From Ctenosaura bakeri (taxonomy: Eukaryota; Chordata; Lepidosauria; Squamata; Iguanidae), in NCBI GenBank assembly GCA_948474755.1, contig CAOLHI010001137.1:248001-312000 (forward strand): DNA of 64,000 nucleotides, read 5' to 3'. Shown here piece by piece: positions 34,533 to 46,005 of the stretch (within the stretch, counting starts at the first letter, position 1; every line of letters begins with the position of its first letter). Under the pieces are notes generated by a model that had not been told where the DNA came from, did no database searches, and worked only from the letters and a program-made list of their open reading frames with translations. The position numbers and the translations under genes are program-made.

Positions 34533-35814
34533 TTATGTCTACCCATAGACATTGATATGTTCACTGGTCATACCCTTGGATCACTTGTGATCATTGTCAG
34601 TCTGGGGATTGATCAGATCTCCCATTATTCTTAAGGATTTCCTACATGTAAACATCAGCACATGTCTATGGCCCACTTCAGACTGATGTTGCTTAAAAAC
34701 TTGTTGGAGTGTGTAGTCACACAGAGTTAAGATAACCAGGCTGATCCTCAGAAGTCCCTTCAGTACTGAGATGATTAAAGATGGCTAAGAACAGCCTGAT
34801 TTTCAGTCTACCTCTCATACCATGTTTTGGTTGGGCATATCTCACTGGTGCAGAAGGAACTACGGCTAGTGTGTACAAAGCAGTGGAGATGTCCAGGGCT
34901 TTAGCATAGTTTTTATCAGGCAGCAGTGTATTTTCAGCATCATTTCATTACTTATTGTTAGATGCATCGAACTATATAAGGAAAGGCAGGAGGTCACTGT
35001 TCTGATGATGGTGGTGAAAAGAAGAAAGGAGAAGTGGAGGAGAGGTGTCCCTCCATTCCACCAGAAAAAGCATAATAGCAAAGACAGGAGCCATTAGTTT
35101 TCCAGCGGTGGTTGCTCTAGGCAGCAGGATGAGGGGCAGAGAGAAAGAAAAAGAAGAATGAGTAGTTCCCAGATTAGTGGGTAAGAACTGGAGGTAGGAT
35201 TTCTTTAGTCCACTGGAGAGAAATCCATAATTCAGATGTGCCTTAAATTGCTCTGCGGATCACTCTCAGAAAACAGACCAAAGAGTAGAACAGGAGATGG
35301 ATCCTTGTGGTTGGTGCCACCCTTGCACTTCATGGTATCACTGATGTTCAATCTGGATGTCTGCAAAGGTGTGGCTCCATGTGAGCTTTTCCTTTGCATG
35401 CATCCACACAATGTGCAAATATCAGAGTGATGGACAAACTGGCTGAGAGTGCAACATGCAACAGGATGGTCCTATTTCCCTGTTCAACTCCTGTAACATT
35501 GGTATAATATGCAAATAGGGTTTCTCAATATCAGGTAATTGCCAAGTTTGACAGCATCACTTTGCACATGTAGAAGTCATCTCTGATTGTATAAACCTCT
35601 GTATACACATGGAAACCCAGTGGAGCTTTTGACTTTGGGCTAAAATTCAGGACCTGTTTTTAAGACAGTCTCTTTGAGAGCTTTGAAGCCCCATATGGGC
35701 ATATGCTTCCAACACAGAGGGTAATGCATCCCTAATTGTCATCCCTGCACTCAATCCTTGGATCACAGCCATGCATTTCAAGTTAAAATTAAGAAGCAAG
35801 AGACTAAGGCCATT
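34533..35814. other. unassigned stretch
   Basis: No gene or repeat family recognised. Confidence 0.35.
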
Positions 35815-35817
35815 TCC

Positions 35818-36010
35818 GCACTACAGTGTTATAGTGCTATTGAATTCCACTTTCAACATCCTGTGGAATTTTGGGACTTGCCATTTAGGGAAGGGCATTT
35901 AGAATTCTCAGCCAGAGAACTCTTGGTCCTAGGTAAACTACAAATCCCAGAATTCCACAGGATGTTGAAAGTGGAATAATAGCACACTAATAATGTAGTG
36001 TGGAAGGGCC
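35818..36010. mobile_element. MITE-A copy, long form
   Basis: GGCCATTTCCGCACTAC to TGTGGAAGGGCC, with TAA at the left and TTAA at the right. Contains the 'GAATTCTCAGCCAGAGAACTC' centre. Confidence 0.85.
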
Positions 36011-36139
36011 TTAAGTGTGCATTATGTTTGCCACAGTGATAATTGTGTCTTTTAAACCAGTTGTATATGAAATTGGAATATGTGGCTTGCGTTCCCCCCA
36101 TAAATAATGGACATTATTGTTGTTTTTTAAAATGTGACA

Positions 36140-36184
36140 ACTTCCTCCTCCTCCTCCTCCTCCTCCTCTTCTTCTTCTTCTTCA
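36140..36184. repeat. (CTC)n/(CTT)n microsatellite
   Basis: Run of CTC followed by CTT triplets. Confidence 0.95.
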
Positions 36185-36721
36185 ATTAACTTTGCTTTAA
36201 AAAGACATGGATCCTTTTTTTGAGAAAAAAATTTGATTTTCACCATACTCATTTTCCTCTTCATTTGATTTGGCTCATTAATCAGGGGCCTCTTGTTGTA
36301 CAAATTATCCCATTTAAATAACTGTATTATGCAACAGCTGCTAGACAGGGAATGGTTTGCATGGTAACGGTGCAGCAGTTTATCCTGGTTATGATTTTAA
36401 GATTTATTCATCTATATATTTGAAGAGCTACCATCACCCACAATATATTTCCATCTGATGCATGTGTTGATTCACCCTCACCAGCTCAACAGATTGGTCA
36501 GATCCTACGTTACGTTTGCATGGTGGAAATCAACACTCATGTACTGACGTGGTAGTTGCATAGCTCCATTCTTCTGCCAAACACCAACACTGTGCAAATT
36601 TGTCTGTGTGCCTGTTTCTTTGTGCAGTGCAGAATCCACAGTTGCTGTCTCTGCAATCCCACACAAACGTCACTGACAAATAGCATCCAAGAATGCACAA
36701 AAAGTTCATGTTGAGAATCCT

Positions 36722-36902
36722 GGCCCATTTCCGCACTAGCCTGTTATAGCACAATGATTCCACTTTCAACATCCTCTGGAATCCTGAGGTTTGCAGTTTT
36801 GGGAGGGGCAGCCTGGCCCCTCCTGAAACTGCAAGCGCCAGGATTCCAGAGGATGTTGAAAGTGGAACCATCGTGCTATAACAGGCTAGTGCGGAAATGG
36901 CC
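36722..36902. mobile_element. MITE-A copy, nearly perfect palindrome
   Basis: GGCCCATTTCCGCACTAG to CTAGTGCGGAAATGGCC, with arms of about 80 bases nearly identical in complement. With 12584-12744 it is among the least diverged copies. Confidence 0.85.
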
Positions 36903-37772
36903 CTGGTCGTTAGTACCAACAATAGCAGACCTATTAAATCAGTTGTTGAATACTGACTCTACCCTTCAGCAAATACAGTCAATTTAACAGATCTAATCAA
37001 GTTGGAACTGATAGTAAGAATCAGGAATGTTTAAAATGGTCATGTTTGTTGAACTCTGAGCTAGGAACAAAAAGTACAACGGAATGTATAAAAGGGCTTA
37101 AATAGCTGTATGACACAACAAGATTCTGGCTGTAATTTCCCCCCAAACCATGGCACAGATCCTTCATCATGAAATGTAGCTACAACAACAGAACTTTGCC
37201 ATCATAAGCTACTTCTGTCCAGCCCCAGTGCCTACCTCTTAAGCCAGGCAGCAATCTAACCAAAGGGCTTCCAAAATATTGTAGATCAGAGTACTGGGAA
37301 AGGACAATTGCAGTGCTCTCCCAGTCATAGGACATATTGAGAAAGTCAGTTGGAGAGACTCCTTACTGGCTGGATTAAAGTTTATGGGGTCATGATTGGT
37401 CCTTAACAACTGTAAATGGAAATCCCAAAAGTTATGAGACTGTAAATCCAACTTTGGCTCTCATAAATGTTAAACAAGGTGCCAGCTTATGTTTCCTTTT
37501 AGATTTCAAATAAAACACAGATCTACAAGGTAAACCTTTGAAACCTTGTTACCCAAATTGTTGACAACAGTATCTCCAAACTCCAGGTACTTGCCAGGTA
37601 GAGTTGCTAAAATCCTACATCTCCTGCTGAGTTACAAAAGCATAACTAACATCTCCTGACATGACCCCTACAAACCTACGTTAACAGTCAGCAGCTGCAC
37701 TGAGAGGTGGACAACTCTGCAGCTGATGGGACTAGGGAGAAGGAGGATGTCCATCTCCAACCCACCAGAGAG
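36903..37772. other. unassigned stretch
   Basis: No gene or repeat family recognised. Confidence 0.35.
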
Positions 37773-38320
37773 CAAGGCCCTTTCTGCACCCTACCTTTTT
37801 GCAGCGGCATCCGGTGGGGATCCTAGCAGCAGCTCTGCTGGGAGGGGAGATTGACAGGAGCACTCCTCACCACACCAGCTGGCCCCACAATGAAGGAAAC
37901 ACAATGTCCCCACCTCTTCCTTCCACGATGCAGCTGAGTACTTTTCCAGGCTGTGCTGGGACTGGAAGTGCAGCCATTGCACTTCCCAGGCTTCTGCATG
38001 ACAGATAAGTCCATGATGGCAGCGTGATTGTGGGTAATTGAAGAGGAAAACCCGTCCATGATTTACTCCGTGATTTCCCAGAGGAAAGAGCAGAGGAGAG
38101 CTGGGCCTGTGAAGACGTCCTAGACCAGGTGTGTTTCACAGGCTTGTTTTTTTGCTGAGCTTGTTTTTGCTGTGCTTGGGGGCCTTGCTTGTTTTTGCTG
38201 TTAATTGCTTGCTATTGTTTGCTGGCTACTGCCTGGCCGTGGGCTCTGCCTGATCACACGGTCTGACTAAGAGAGGGAGGAGGCAGCTAGCGGGGAGGAG
38301 CTTTATTAGGAGCTACCAAC

Positions 38321-38343
38321 GGCGCGCGCCTTCGGCGCGCGCA
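38321..38343. repeat. GC hairpin in the CR1 5' UTR
   Basis: GCGCGCGCC (38322-38330), loop TTC, GGCGCGCGC (38334-38342): a perfect 9-bp stem about 60 bases before the ORF1 start. Confidence 0.85.
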
Positions 38344-38399
38344 CTTGCACTCCTTTACTTTCTCGAGCTTCTCCTGTACTACTCTCTGTTGTTTCAAGG

Positions 38400-39430
38400 A
38401 TGGAAGGTGAGGGAGCTGCTGCAGTCACCTGTAACGCTTGTGGCATGTTCCTTTTCTTGCCACAAGAGGTTCTGGGTACACCTGCACCAAGTGCAAGCTG
38501 GTCACCTTCTTGGAGGAGAAGGTTCGCCAGCTGGAGGCACGAATTTCTGATCTCCATCTTATTAGGGAAGGGGAGGAGTTTTTGGATAGGGCAGAGAAGA
38601 CCTACCAGAAGACCGAATGCACGGAGGAGCTGCCAGATCAGGAAGTCACCACACTTTGCCGGGAAACGGAGGTTTGGGCGAATGTCACACGGAGGAGTAA
38701 AAGGACCAGGAAGGTAACAGAGACTCTTAGCATACACAATCGCTTCGAACTACTTGGCCTTATGAACAATGAGGAGCACCACGCGGAGGGAACAGAATGT
38801 CAACAAGAAGGAATCAAACTTCACCAACAGGGACTAGATCAACACTCCCAGCCTAAACAGAATGCCCAGGCAGTCCGAGTAGAACAGGTTCGCCGAGGAG
38901 CCCAGGACAAGTCTCAGAGGAGGCGAGTTCTGGTTGTTGGGGACTCTTTGCTAAGAGGAACTGAAACAGCAATCTGCAAAACGGACAAGCTCAATCGAGA
39001 AGTCTGTTGTCTTCCTGGGGCCAGGATCAACCACATAACGGAGAGGCTAACCAGGCTAGTCAAACCCACTGACTATAAGCCCCTCATTTTGGTTCATGTG
39101 GGAACCAATGACACTGCGAGGAGCAGCTTAAACCACATTGCAAAGGACTACGAGCGTATGGGGACCAAGCTTAAGGACCTTGGTGTGCAGGTGGTCATTT
39201 CGTCTCTCCTCCCTGTTCAAGGATACGGCGCATGTAGGGAAAGGGCAATAGTAGAGGTCAACAACTGGCTCCGCACATGGTGCCGCCAACAACGGTTTGG
39301 GTTTTTGGAACATGGCCTGAATTTCCATGAACATGGGCTTCTGGCAAGGGATGGGCTGCACCTCACAAAACTGGGCAGGAATGTTTTTGCAAACAGTCTT
39401 GCAAGGAAGATTAAGAGGTCTTTAAACTAA
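38400..39430 (+). pseudogene. CR1 ORF1 protein (zinc-binding, coiled coil, SGNH esterase), one frameshift
   Basis: The likely start is the ATG at 38400, in a frame with CxxC ('TCNACG'). A one-base loss near 38468 moves the frame so that the second CxxC ('YTCTKC') and the rest are read in the frame that opens at 38438. In that 330-residue frame a coiled-coil-like segment follows (residues 22-45), then an SGNH/GDSL hydrolase fold at about 162-325 with 'VVGDS' (Ser170), 'VGTND' (Asn224) and 'DGLH' (Asp305, His308). All catalytic residues are present. In CR1, ORF1 is taken to be the RNA-binding partner of the LINE particle, with the esterase role unsettled. Only the short N-terminal piece is out of frame. 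Confidence 0.85.
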
Positions 39431-39529
39431 GATCCACTGGGGAGGGAGACAATATTATTCAGGGCAAGGACTCAGAGAACACAGGGGGAAAAGGCCCAAA
39501 TGATACTGGACAAGTAGTACAAGCGGCCA

Positions 39530-42347
39530 ATGGCGGGAGGAGTAGAAAACAATAGTACAGGACTTGCAGGAAGGGCCTGGGGACTTAAGTGTCTCTACAC
39601 TAATGCAAGGAGTATGGGAAACAAGCAGGATGAGCTTGTACTCCTAGTACAAGAAAATAAATACGATTTGATAGGCATCACTGAGACCTGGTGGGATGAG
39701 TCTCATGATTGGAATATAGGAATAGAGGGGTATAGCCTATTTTGTAAAAATAGACCAAACAAGAAAGGAGGAGGAGTAGCCTTGTATGTCAAGGATGTTT
39801 TCACCTGTGAAGAGATCCTGGGCTTAAACCCAGAAAGCCAGGTAGAGAGCATTTGGGTAAGAATTAAGGCAGCGAGAAACAATAGGGATATTCTGGTGGG
39901 GGTTTACTACAGACCTCCAACCCAGGCTGAGGACTTGGATGACGCCTTCCTCAACCAAATGACTGAACATTCAAAGAGGAGAGATACAGTAATAATAGGA
40001 GATTTCAATTACCCAGATATATGCTGGCAGTCAAACTCTGCCAAGACAGCAAGGTCCAGCAAGTTTCTTGCTTGTCTTGCAGACAACTTCATGGTCCAGA
40101 AGGTGGAAGAGGCCACAAGGGGATCAAATATTCTAGATCTGGTCTTGACCAACAGGGATGACCTTGTGAATGAGGTAGAAGTGGTTGGATCTTTAGGGGG
40201 GAGTGACCATGCCCTGTTGGAATTTAGCATTCAGTGGGAAGGAGAAGATAAGGGTAGCCAGACACTCGTCTTAGATTTTAAAAAAGCGGACTTCTGTAAA
40301 CTTAGGGAGCTGCTGGCTGGAATTCCGTGGTCAGGAATAGTGAAAGGGAAAGGAGTTCAGGAGGCATGGGAGTTCCTTTAAAAAAGGGGATACTGACGGC
40401 ACAGTCTAAAACTGTGCCAATAAGGAGGAAAAATGGAAGGCATCTGAAGAAACCAGAATGGTTGACTAAAGAACTCTCAGCTGAGCTAAGAGTTATGAGA
40501 AACACGTATAGGAAATGGAAGAAGGGGGAAACCACCAAAGAAGAATTTAAGCAAGTAGCCAGGAGATGTAGGGAGGAGGTCAGAAAGGCTAAAGCACAGA
40601 ACAAACTAGGCTGGCCAGAGACATTAAAAACAATAAAAAGGGTTTTTTTAAATATGTCCGCAGCAAAAGGAAAAAGAAGGAGACAGTAGGGTCGCTACGC
40701 AGAGAAGATGGCGAATTACTCACAGGGGGGAGAGAAAAGGCAGAGCTACTTAACACCTTCTTTGCCTCCGTATTTTCCCCGAAGGATACAAGCACTCAAC
40801 CTGGCGGTAGGGGAGCAGGGGAGGAAGCAGAGGAAATGAGGCACTTAATAAGTAGAGAGGTGGTACAGGAATACCTGGCCGCATTGGATGAATTCAAGTC
40901 TCCAGGGCCAGATGAATTGCATCCTAGGATATTAAAAGAGCTGGCAGAGGTCATTTCGGAACCGCTTGCTATAATTTTTGAGAAATCTTGGAGGACAGGA
41001 GAAGTTCCAGCAGATTGGAAGAGAGCAAATGTTATCCCCATCTTCAAGAAGGGAAAAAAAGAGACCAAATAATTATCGCCCAGTCAGCCTGACATCGGTA
41101 CCCGGAAAGATCCTGGAGCAGATCATTAAGCGTTCAGTTTCTAATCATTTAGAAAACAACGCAATAATCACGAGAAGTCAACATGGATTTCTCAAAAATA
41201 AGTCATGCCAGACTAATCTGATCTCTTTTTATGATAGAGTTACTAGCTTGATAGATGAAGGGAATGCTGTGGATGTAGCATATCTCGATTTCAGTAAGGC
41301 CTTTGACAAAGTTCCCCATGACATTCTTGCATCGAAGCTAGTAAAATGTGGGCTAGACAGGGCTACTGTTAATTGGATATGTAATTGGTTGACCGACCGA
41401 ACCCAACGGGTGATCACGGATGGCTGCTTTCATCCTGGAGAGAAGTGACTAGTGGGGTGCCACAAGGTTCTGTCCTGGGCCCAGTGCTGTTCAATATTTT
41501 TATCAGTGACTTAGATGAAGGAATAGAGGGCATGCTCATCAAATTTGCAGATGACACCAAATTGGGAGGGGTTGCTAATATGCCAGAGGACAGGATCAAA
41601 ATTCAAAATGACCTGGATAGATTGGAGAGCTGGGCCAGGGCGAACAAAATGAAATTCAACAGAGAGAAATGTAAGGTCCTACACTTAGGCAGAAATAATG
41701 GAATACAGAAATATAGGATGGGGGACACGTGGCTGGATAGCAGTACGTGTGAAAGGGATCTAGGAGTCTTCATAGACCACAAGCTGAACATGAGTCAGCA
41801 GTGTGATGCGGCAGCCAAGAAAGCCAATGCAATTCTCGGCTGCATCAACAGGAGTATGGTGTCTAGATCGAGGGAGGTACTGGTACCACTCTACTCTGCT
41901 TTGGTTAGACCCCATCTTGAATACTGTGTCCAGTTCTGGGCACCCCAATTCAAGAAGGATATTGACAAGCTGGAGCAAGTCCAGAGGAGGGTGACCAAAA
42001 TGGTGAGAGGCCTGGAAAACATGCCCTATGAGGATAGACTGAGAGAGCTGGGTATGTTTAGTCTGCAGAAAAGGAGGTTAAGAGGGGACATGATAGCCAT
42101 GTTTAAATATTTGAAGGGATGCCACGTAGAGGAAGGAGGGGGCTTGTTTTCTGCTGCTCCAGAAACCAGGACAAGGAGCAATGGATTCAAGCTGCAGGAA
42201 AGGAGATTCCACCTGAACCTCAGGAAGAACTTCCTGACAGTCAGGGCTGTCCGGCAGTGGAATCTGCTGCCTCGGAGAGTAGTGGAGTCTCCTACCTTGG
42301 AGGTTTTTAAGCAGAGGCTTGATGGCCATCTGTCGGGAGTGCTTTGA
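39530..42347 (+). pseudogene. CR1 ORF2 (endonuclease-reverse transcriptase), several frameshifts
   Basis: Starts at ATG 39530, 99 bases after ORF1. The first 283 residues hold the APE-type endonuclease: 'TNARS' (Asn25), 'ITETWW' (Glu52), 'VYYRPP', 'GDFN' (Asp158, Asn160) and 'GSDH' (Asp226, His227). The frame is lost near 40380, near 40636, near 41055 and near 41430. The reverse transcriptase follows across these frames: 'KSPGPDELHP', 'NYRPVSLTS', 'YLDFSKAFDKVPH', 'VPQGSVLGP' and the catalytic 'FADD' at about 41544-41555. The C-terminal CR1 domain ('[15 protein letters not shown]', '[14 protein letters not shown]') runs to the stop at 42345-42347. No in-frame nonsense codon was seen apart from those caused by the shifts. 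It cannot make a full protein as written. The motifs are CR1-clade, not L1 or RTE. Confidence 0.88.
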
Positions 42348-42407
42348 GGGTGTTCCTGCATGACAGGGAGTTGGACTGGATGGCCCGTGTGGTCTCTTCC
42401 AACTCTA

Positions 42408-42433
42408 CATTTCTATGATTCTATGATTCTATG
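42408..42433 (+). repeat. CR1 3'-terminal octamer-type repeat
   Basis: Short tandem TTCTATGA units, the signature of amniote CR1 3' ends in place of a poly-A tail. Confidence 0.9.
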
Positions 42434-42796
42434 TACTGCCAGGGGAAGGAGATAGATGGGACCGCAATGATGTCATGCAGAACCATTGTCGCAGTCCCAT
42501 CCTTTTCCCATTCCTATGGCAGGTTGGGAGAGTTGTGTGAAAAGGGCCCAAAACTGTGACAAGGACAGAGGTTCTGCTTCTGACTGACTCTTGGGATGGG
42601 GCTGGAAACATCATTGCCCTTGCTCCTTGATCAGTAGTGGAATGGATTCTATCATTCGATGCAACTGCTGGCTGTTAAAAAAGGTTTGGGAGGGCATTTA
42701 CGATTGTGTTTGATGCAGTTGGTGGCTATTATGGTTGGTTTGAGAGGTCATTTACAATAGAATTGTAGCAATACCAATAGAATAGTAGCAATAGAA

Positions 42797-43700
42797 TAGC
42801 AGAATCATAGAGCTGGAACAGACCACAAGGGACACCCAGTCCACCCTCCTGCCATGCAGGAATGCATGGTCAAGGCATTATTGACAGATGACTGTCCAGT
42901 CTCTGTTTAAAAACCTCCAAAGAAGGAGACTCTGCCACAACCCCAGGCAGGTATTTCACTGTCAAACAGCTCTTACCATCAGGAAGTTCTTACTACTGTT
43001 TAGATGGAATCTCTTTTCCTAAACTTTGAAGCCATTGTTCCATGTCCTAGCCTCTGGAGCAGCAGAAAACAAACTTGCTCAATCTTCCATATGACAGCCC
43101 TTCAAATATTTAAATGGAGCTATCATGTTACTTCTCCAGCTTCTCTTCCCCAGGCTAAAATACCCAGTTCCCTAAGCTGCTCCTCATAGGGTATGGTTTC
43201 CAGGCCTTCTACCATTTTGGACACCCTCCTCTGGACACATTCCAGCTTGTCAATAACCTTCCCAAACTGTGGTGCCCAGTGGACACAATATTCCAGGTGA
43301 GGTCTCACCAAAGCAAAACAGAGTTGTACTATTACATCACTTGACCTAGACACTATACTCCTATTGATGCAGCCTAGAATTGTATTTTTTTTTTTTAGCT
43401 ACCTCATCACACTCTTGATTCATATTCCTCTTGTGGTCTATCAAGACTTCTAGACCCCTTTCTCACATACTGTGGTCAAGGCAGGTGTTGGCCATCTTAT
43501 ATCTGTGCATTTCATTTTTTCTGCCCAAGTGTAGTACCTTACATTTCTCTCCCTGTTGAAATTCATTTGGTTAGTTTTGGTTTAGATTTGTTTATTTGAA
43601 TTCTGAGCTTGTCTCCTGGGGTGTTAGCTACCCCTCCTAATTTGGTGTCTTCTGTAAATTTGATAAGAATGCCCTTTACTCCCTCATCCAAAGAATTTAT
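42797..43700 (-). mobile_element. Older CR1/L3-type LINE fragment, antisense
   Basis: Begins with the complement of a CR1 tail ('GAATCATAGAGCTGGAACAG'). The minus strand gives '[19 protein letters not shown]' and 'VQRRVSKMVEGLE', and continues leftward into the reverse transcriptase near 43690, where the catalytic motif has decayed. Longer and more diverged than the other fragments. Confidence 0.85.
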
Positions 43701-44978
43701 AAAGAAGTGCCTCAGTTTGGGATACATAGTGAACTAGGAGCAGTTACTCATTTGTATGTCTAGGTTATAAATCCATAACTATAATGCAGGATACCAGTCA
43801 GTATTTTTAACAGAAAAAAAAAAACCCACTTAGGATAAAAATTGCCACAATAGATCTATTTATTTTGACACTGGGGTCCTTTTATATCTCAGCAAGTGCA
43901 CTATATTGAGACAAAAATTGCTCCATACTGTTATTAAATATGAACTGTGGGGTCAAGAAGCAAATGTGTCTTTCTGGATGCTGCTAGATTGACCCCAATT
44001 CAAAGGGGGAGGGTACTAGTCCGAATTGGTGCAGCTGGAAGGAGTGGGTCATCATCATCAATCATCATCATCATCGTCACGATCCATCTTCTAGAATAAA
44101 GTTACAAAGTACCAGTGCAATAAAAGTTGCATATAGCAAAATTGACAGTTGCCCACTGCATAGGGGCACTTGAAAGGAATGGGAGAAGCCCTGCTGGGAT
44201 TTTGCTTTTTAAAAATGCCAACCACTTGGTGTAGGAAGACAGGTGGAAGGCTGGGTGGGAGAGCAATAATTGTAAGCATGTGTGGAGCACAAGCTAATGA
44301 GATTATTATTGCAGCAAAAGGAAATGGTGCAGGGAGCAGAAGAGGCCGTTTCTGCTGGTGCAATAAATTGCAGGCAGATGCTTGGCATTTAATTTTTACT
44401 ACAGGCTGCACCGGATAGTTGGGAAAAGACTATAAATATCCTGTCTTTTAAGGCAAGAGACCAAAGCAGTCCTGGGAATGAATGAAGAGCTATCAAGTGC
44501 ATTGTTAGACGAAGGATCAACAACAACTTTAAGTGGTGGAAAGTCACAATTTATGAGTTGTAGCCCAAGGCTGAGCTGAAAGGAAACTCGACTCAATTTG
44601 TTATAGGCCAAACACATTTCAAATTTAGCCTTCAAATGCTACATGCTCTCCTCTCTCTCGGCTGCTGCTGCTCTTGCCCTGGGTTCAAACCAATTCTCTT
44701 TCAGTCAAATGGGGCTTTGCTTGCTCCTAACAATATAACTAGAAAAACTGAATGCAGGATTGGGCAGACAAAGGATGACAGTATTTATGTTTTTGAAAAA
44801 AGGAGGTTCCTAGCCCTTGCTGACTGCAAAAATGAAAAGACTAATTTACATCTGTTTGCTTATCACATGGTGTGATACAGTTGGAGAGTTAATGTCATGG
44901 GCAGAACTTTTACAGACAGCCAAAAAAAATTTAACCAGATGTGTAAGATCACTTACAAAGGTACATAAAACCAACAGG
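43701..44978. other. unassigned stretch with ATC microsatellite
   Basis: (ATC)n at about 44049-44080. No gene or repeat family recognised otherwise. Confidence 0.4.
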
Positions 44979-44981
44979 ATA

Positions 44982-45123
44982 CAGTTTGTCTTTCATATCC
45001 AGGGGTTCTTCACCCATGGATTCAATCAACCACAGGTCAAAAATATTTTTAAAAAATCCACAAAGCAAATTTTGATTTTGTCATGGGTCAAGCATTACGC
45101 TGATGTGTAGGCATACCCCACTG
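44982..45123. mobile_element. Small Tigger/mariner-like element at TA
   Basis: CAGTTTGTCTTTCATATCC at the left and GCATACCCCACTG at the right, each next to TA (44980-44981, 45124-45125). The interior 'CCCATGGATTCAATCAACCAC' is MER2-like. The two ends match each other poorly. Confidence 0.5.
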
Positions 45124-45125
45124 TA

Positions 45126-45834
45126 TCACAGATTTTCAGGCTTATTCTTGGCACTTGTTTGAATGGCTCACCATTTTGTATAAGGGACACCATTTTACTT
45201 CACCATTGTAGCATCCACAGATTTTTGTCACACCAAAAGGTGGATGACTCAGGGGTCATCCTGTAATGCCAGTACCTCCACATGATAATGGGGAATTAGT
45301 TAACTCAATTAGGAGTCCTGTGAGAAGGGGGTAACCTGATGATATCTTTCAGCAATGTTTACGAGATACTCGTAGGAAAGAATCAGCCAGAGATTCAAAA
45401 GTAAAGTAAATGTGTTTTACTAAGGGAAATTCAGTCACACACTCATACAAGGCTAACCAAAGGAAAAGGGAATAAAGATTGATAGTGAAGTTTTGGGGAG
45501 TGGGCGATATTTACCATTCCAGAAGAGCAGCGAAGAAGCAGCACTATGGCTTAGCTTTGCATCAAAGGGTAGTACACAATTGGGAATCAGAACACCAGCA
45601 TGGCTACTAGCAAGGAAAGTACTGCAAACTACCTGCTCAAAACTGGGTTTTTTTAATATTCTGTCACCTTCCCTGAAGGGGTGTGGGTTAATTGCTTTCT
45701 GGCAGAGTAAACAAAAGGGGTCTGGAATAGACTGTTTATAATTTACATATGCTCTTTTTTTCTTTTCACTTCCTACTTGAGTTTAGAGTGCAGTCATATT
45801 GGCTTTTTCAGATGTTTCCCATTCTTCTTCTTCC
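45126..45834. other. unassigned stretch, perhaps LTR-derived
   Basis: 'AGAAGGGGGTAACCTGATGAT' and the region to about 45740 have an LTR-like feel, but no termini, duplication or signals could be fixed. Confidence 0.25.
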
Positions 45835-46005
45835 ATGGAATTGTTTGTGATTGTGTGTTACAAGTACCTTCTATTGTGGGGTTTTCTTAACAATATTTAA
45901 TCAGGGTGAGAGAGTATGACTTATCCAGGGTCATCCATTGGGTTTCTATGCTTGAGCAGGGATTTGAATCCTGATCTAGTTCAAAACTCATACCATGCTG
46001 CATCA
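45835..46005 (-). mobile_element. tRNA-derived SINE relic, antisense
   Basis: 'GAGAGAGTATGACTTATCC', 'GAGCAGGGATTTGAATCCTG' keep the family order. Strongly diverged. Confidence 0.55.

Larger units (their letters stand above)
38130..42433 (+). mobile_element. Near full-length CR1 LINE
   Basis: About 4.3 kb: a GC-rich 5' UTR (start approximate), ORF1 with an SGNH-hydrolase domain, ORF2 with endonuclease and reverse transcriptase, an 86-base 3' UTR and a terminal 'ATTTCTATGATTCTATG' repeat at 42408-42433. All family domains are present, with lesions limited to small frameshifts. CR1 elements copy by target-primed reverse transcription from the 3' end, and usually only short 3' pieces survive, as in the other copies of this window. 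A near complete copy is therefore notable. Confidence 0.9.
37776..42548. mobile_element. MITE-B copy split by the CR1 element
   Basis: The left end is GGCCCTTTCTGCACC at 37776 and the right end TTGTGTGAAAAGGGCC at 42548, with CAA on both sides (37773-37775, 42549-42551). The left part shares 'CTACCTTTTTGC' with the copy at 47966. The CR1 insertion accounts for most of the length. Confidence 0.85.

Noticed and set aside
38306..38737. 143-codon minus-strand frame and other antisense frames over 38400-42350
   Set aside because: Shadows of CR1 ORF1 and ORF2, which carry conserved motifs on the plus strand.
45126..45834. Fifth solo LTR
   Set aside because: Some LTR-like phrasing but no termini, duplication or promoter and polyadenylation signals could be located.
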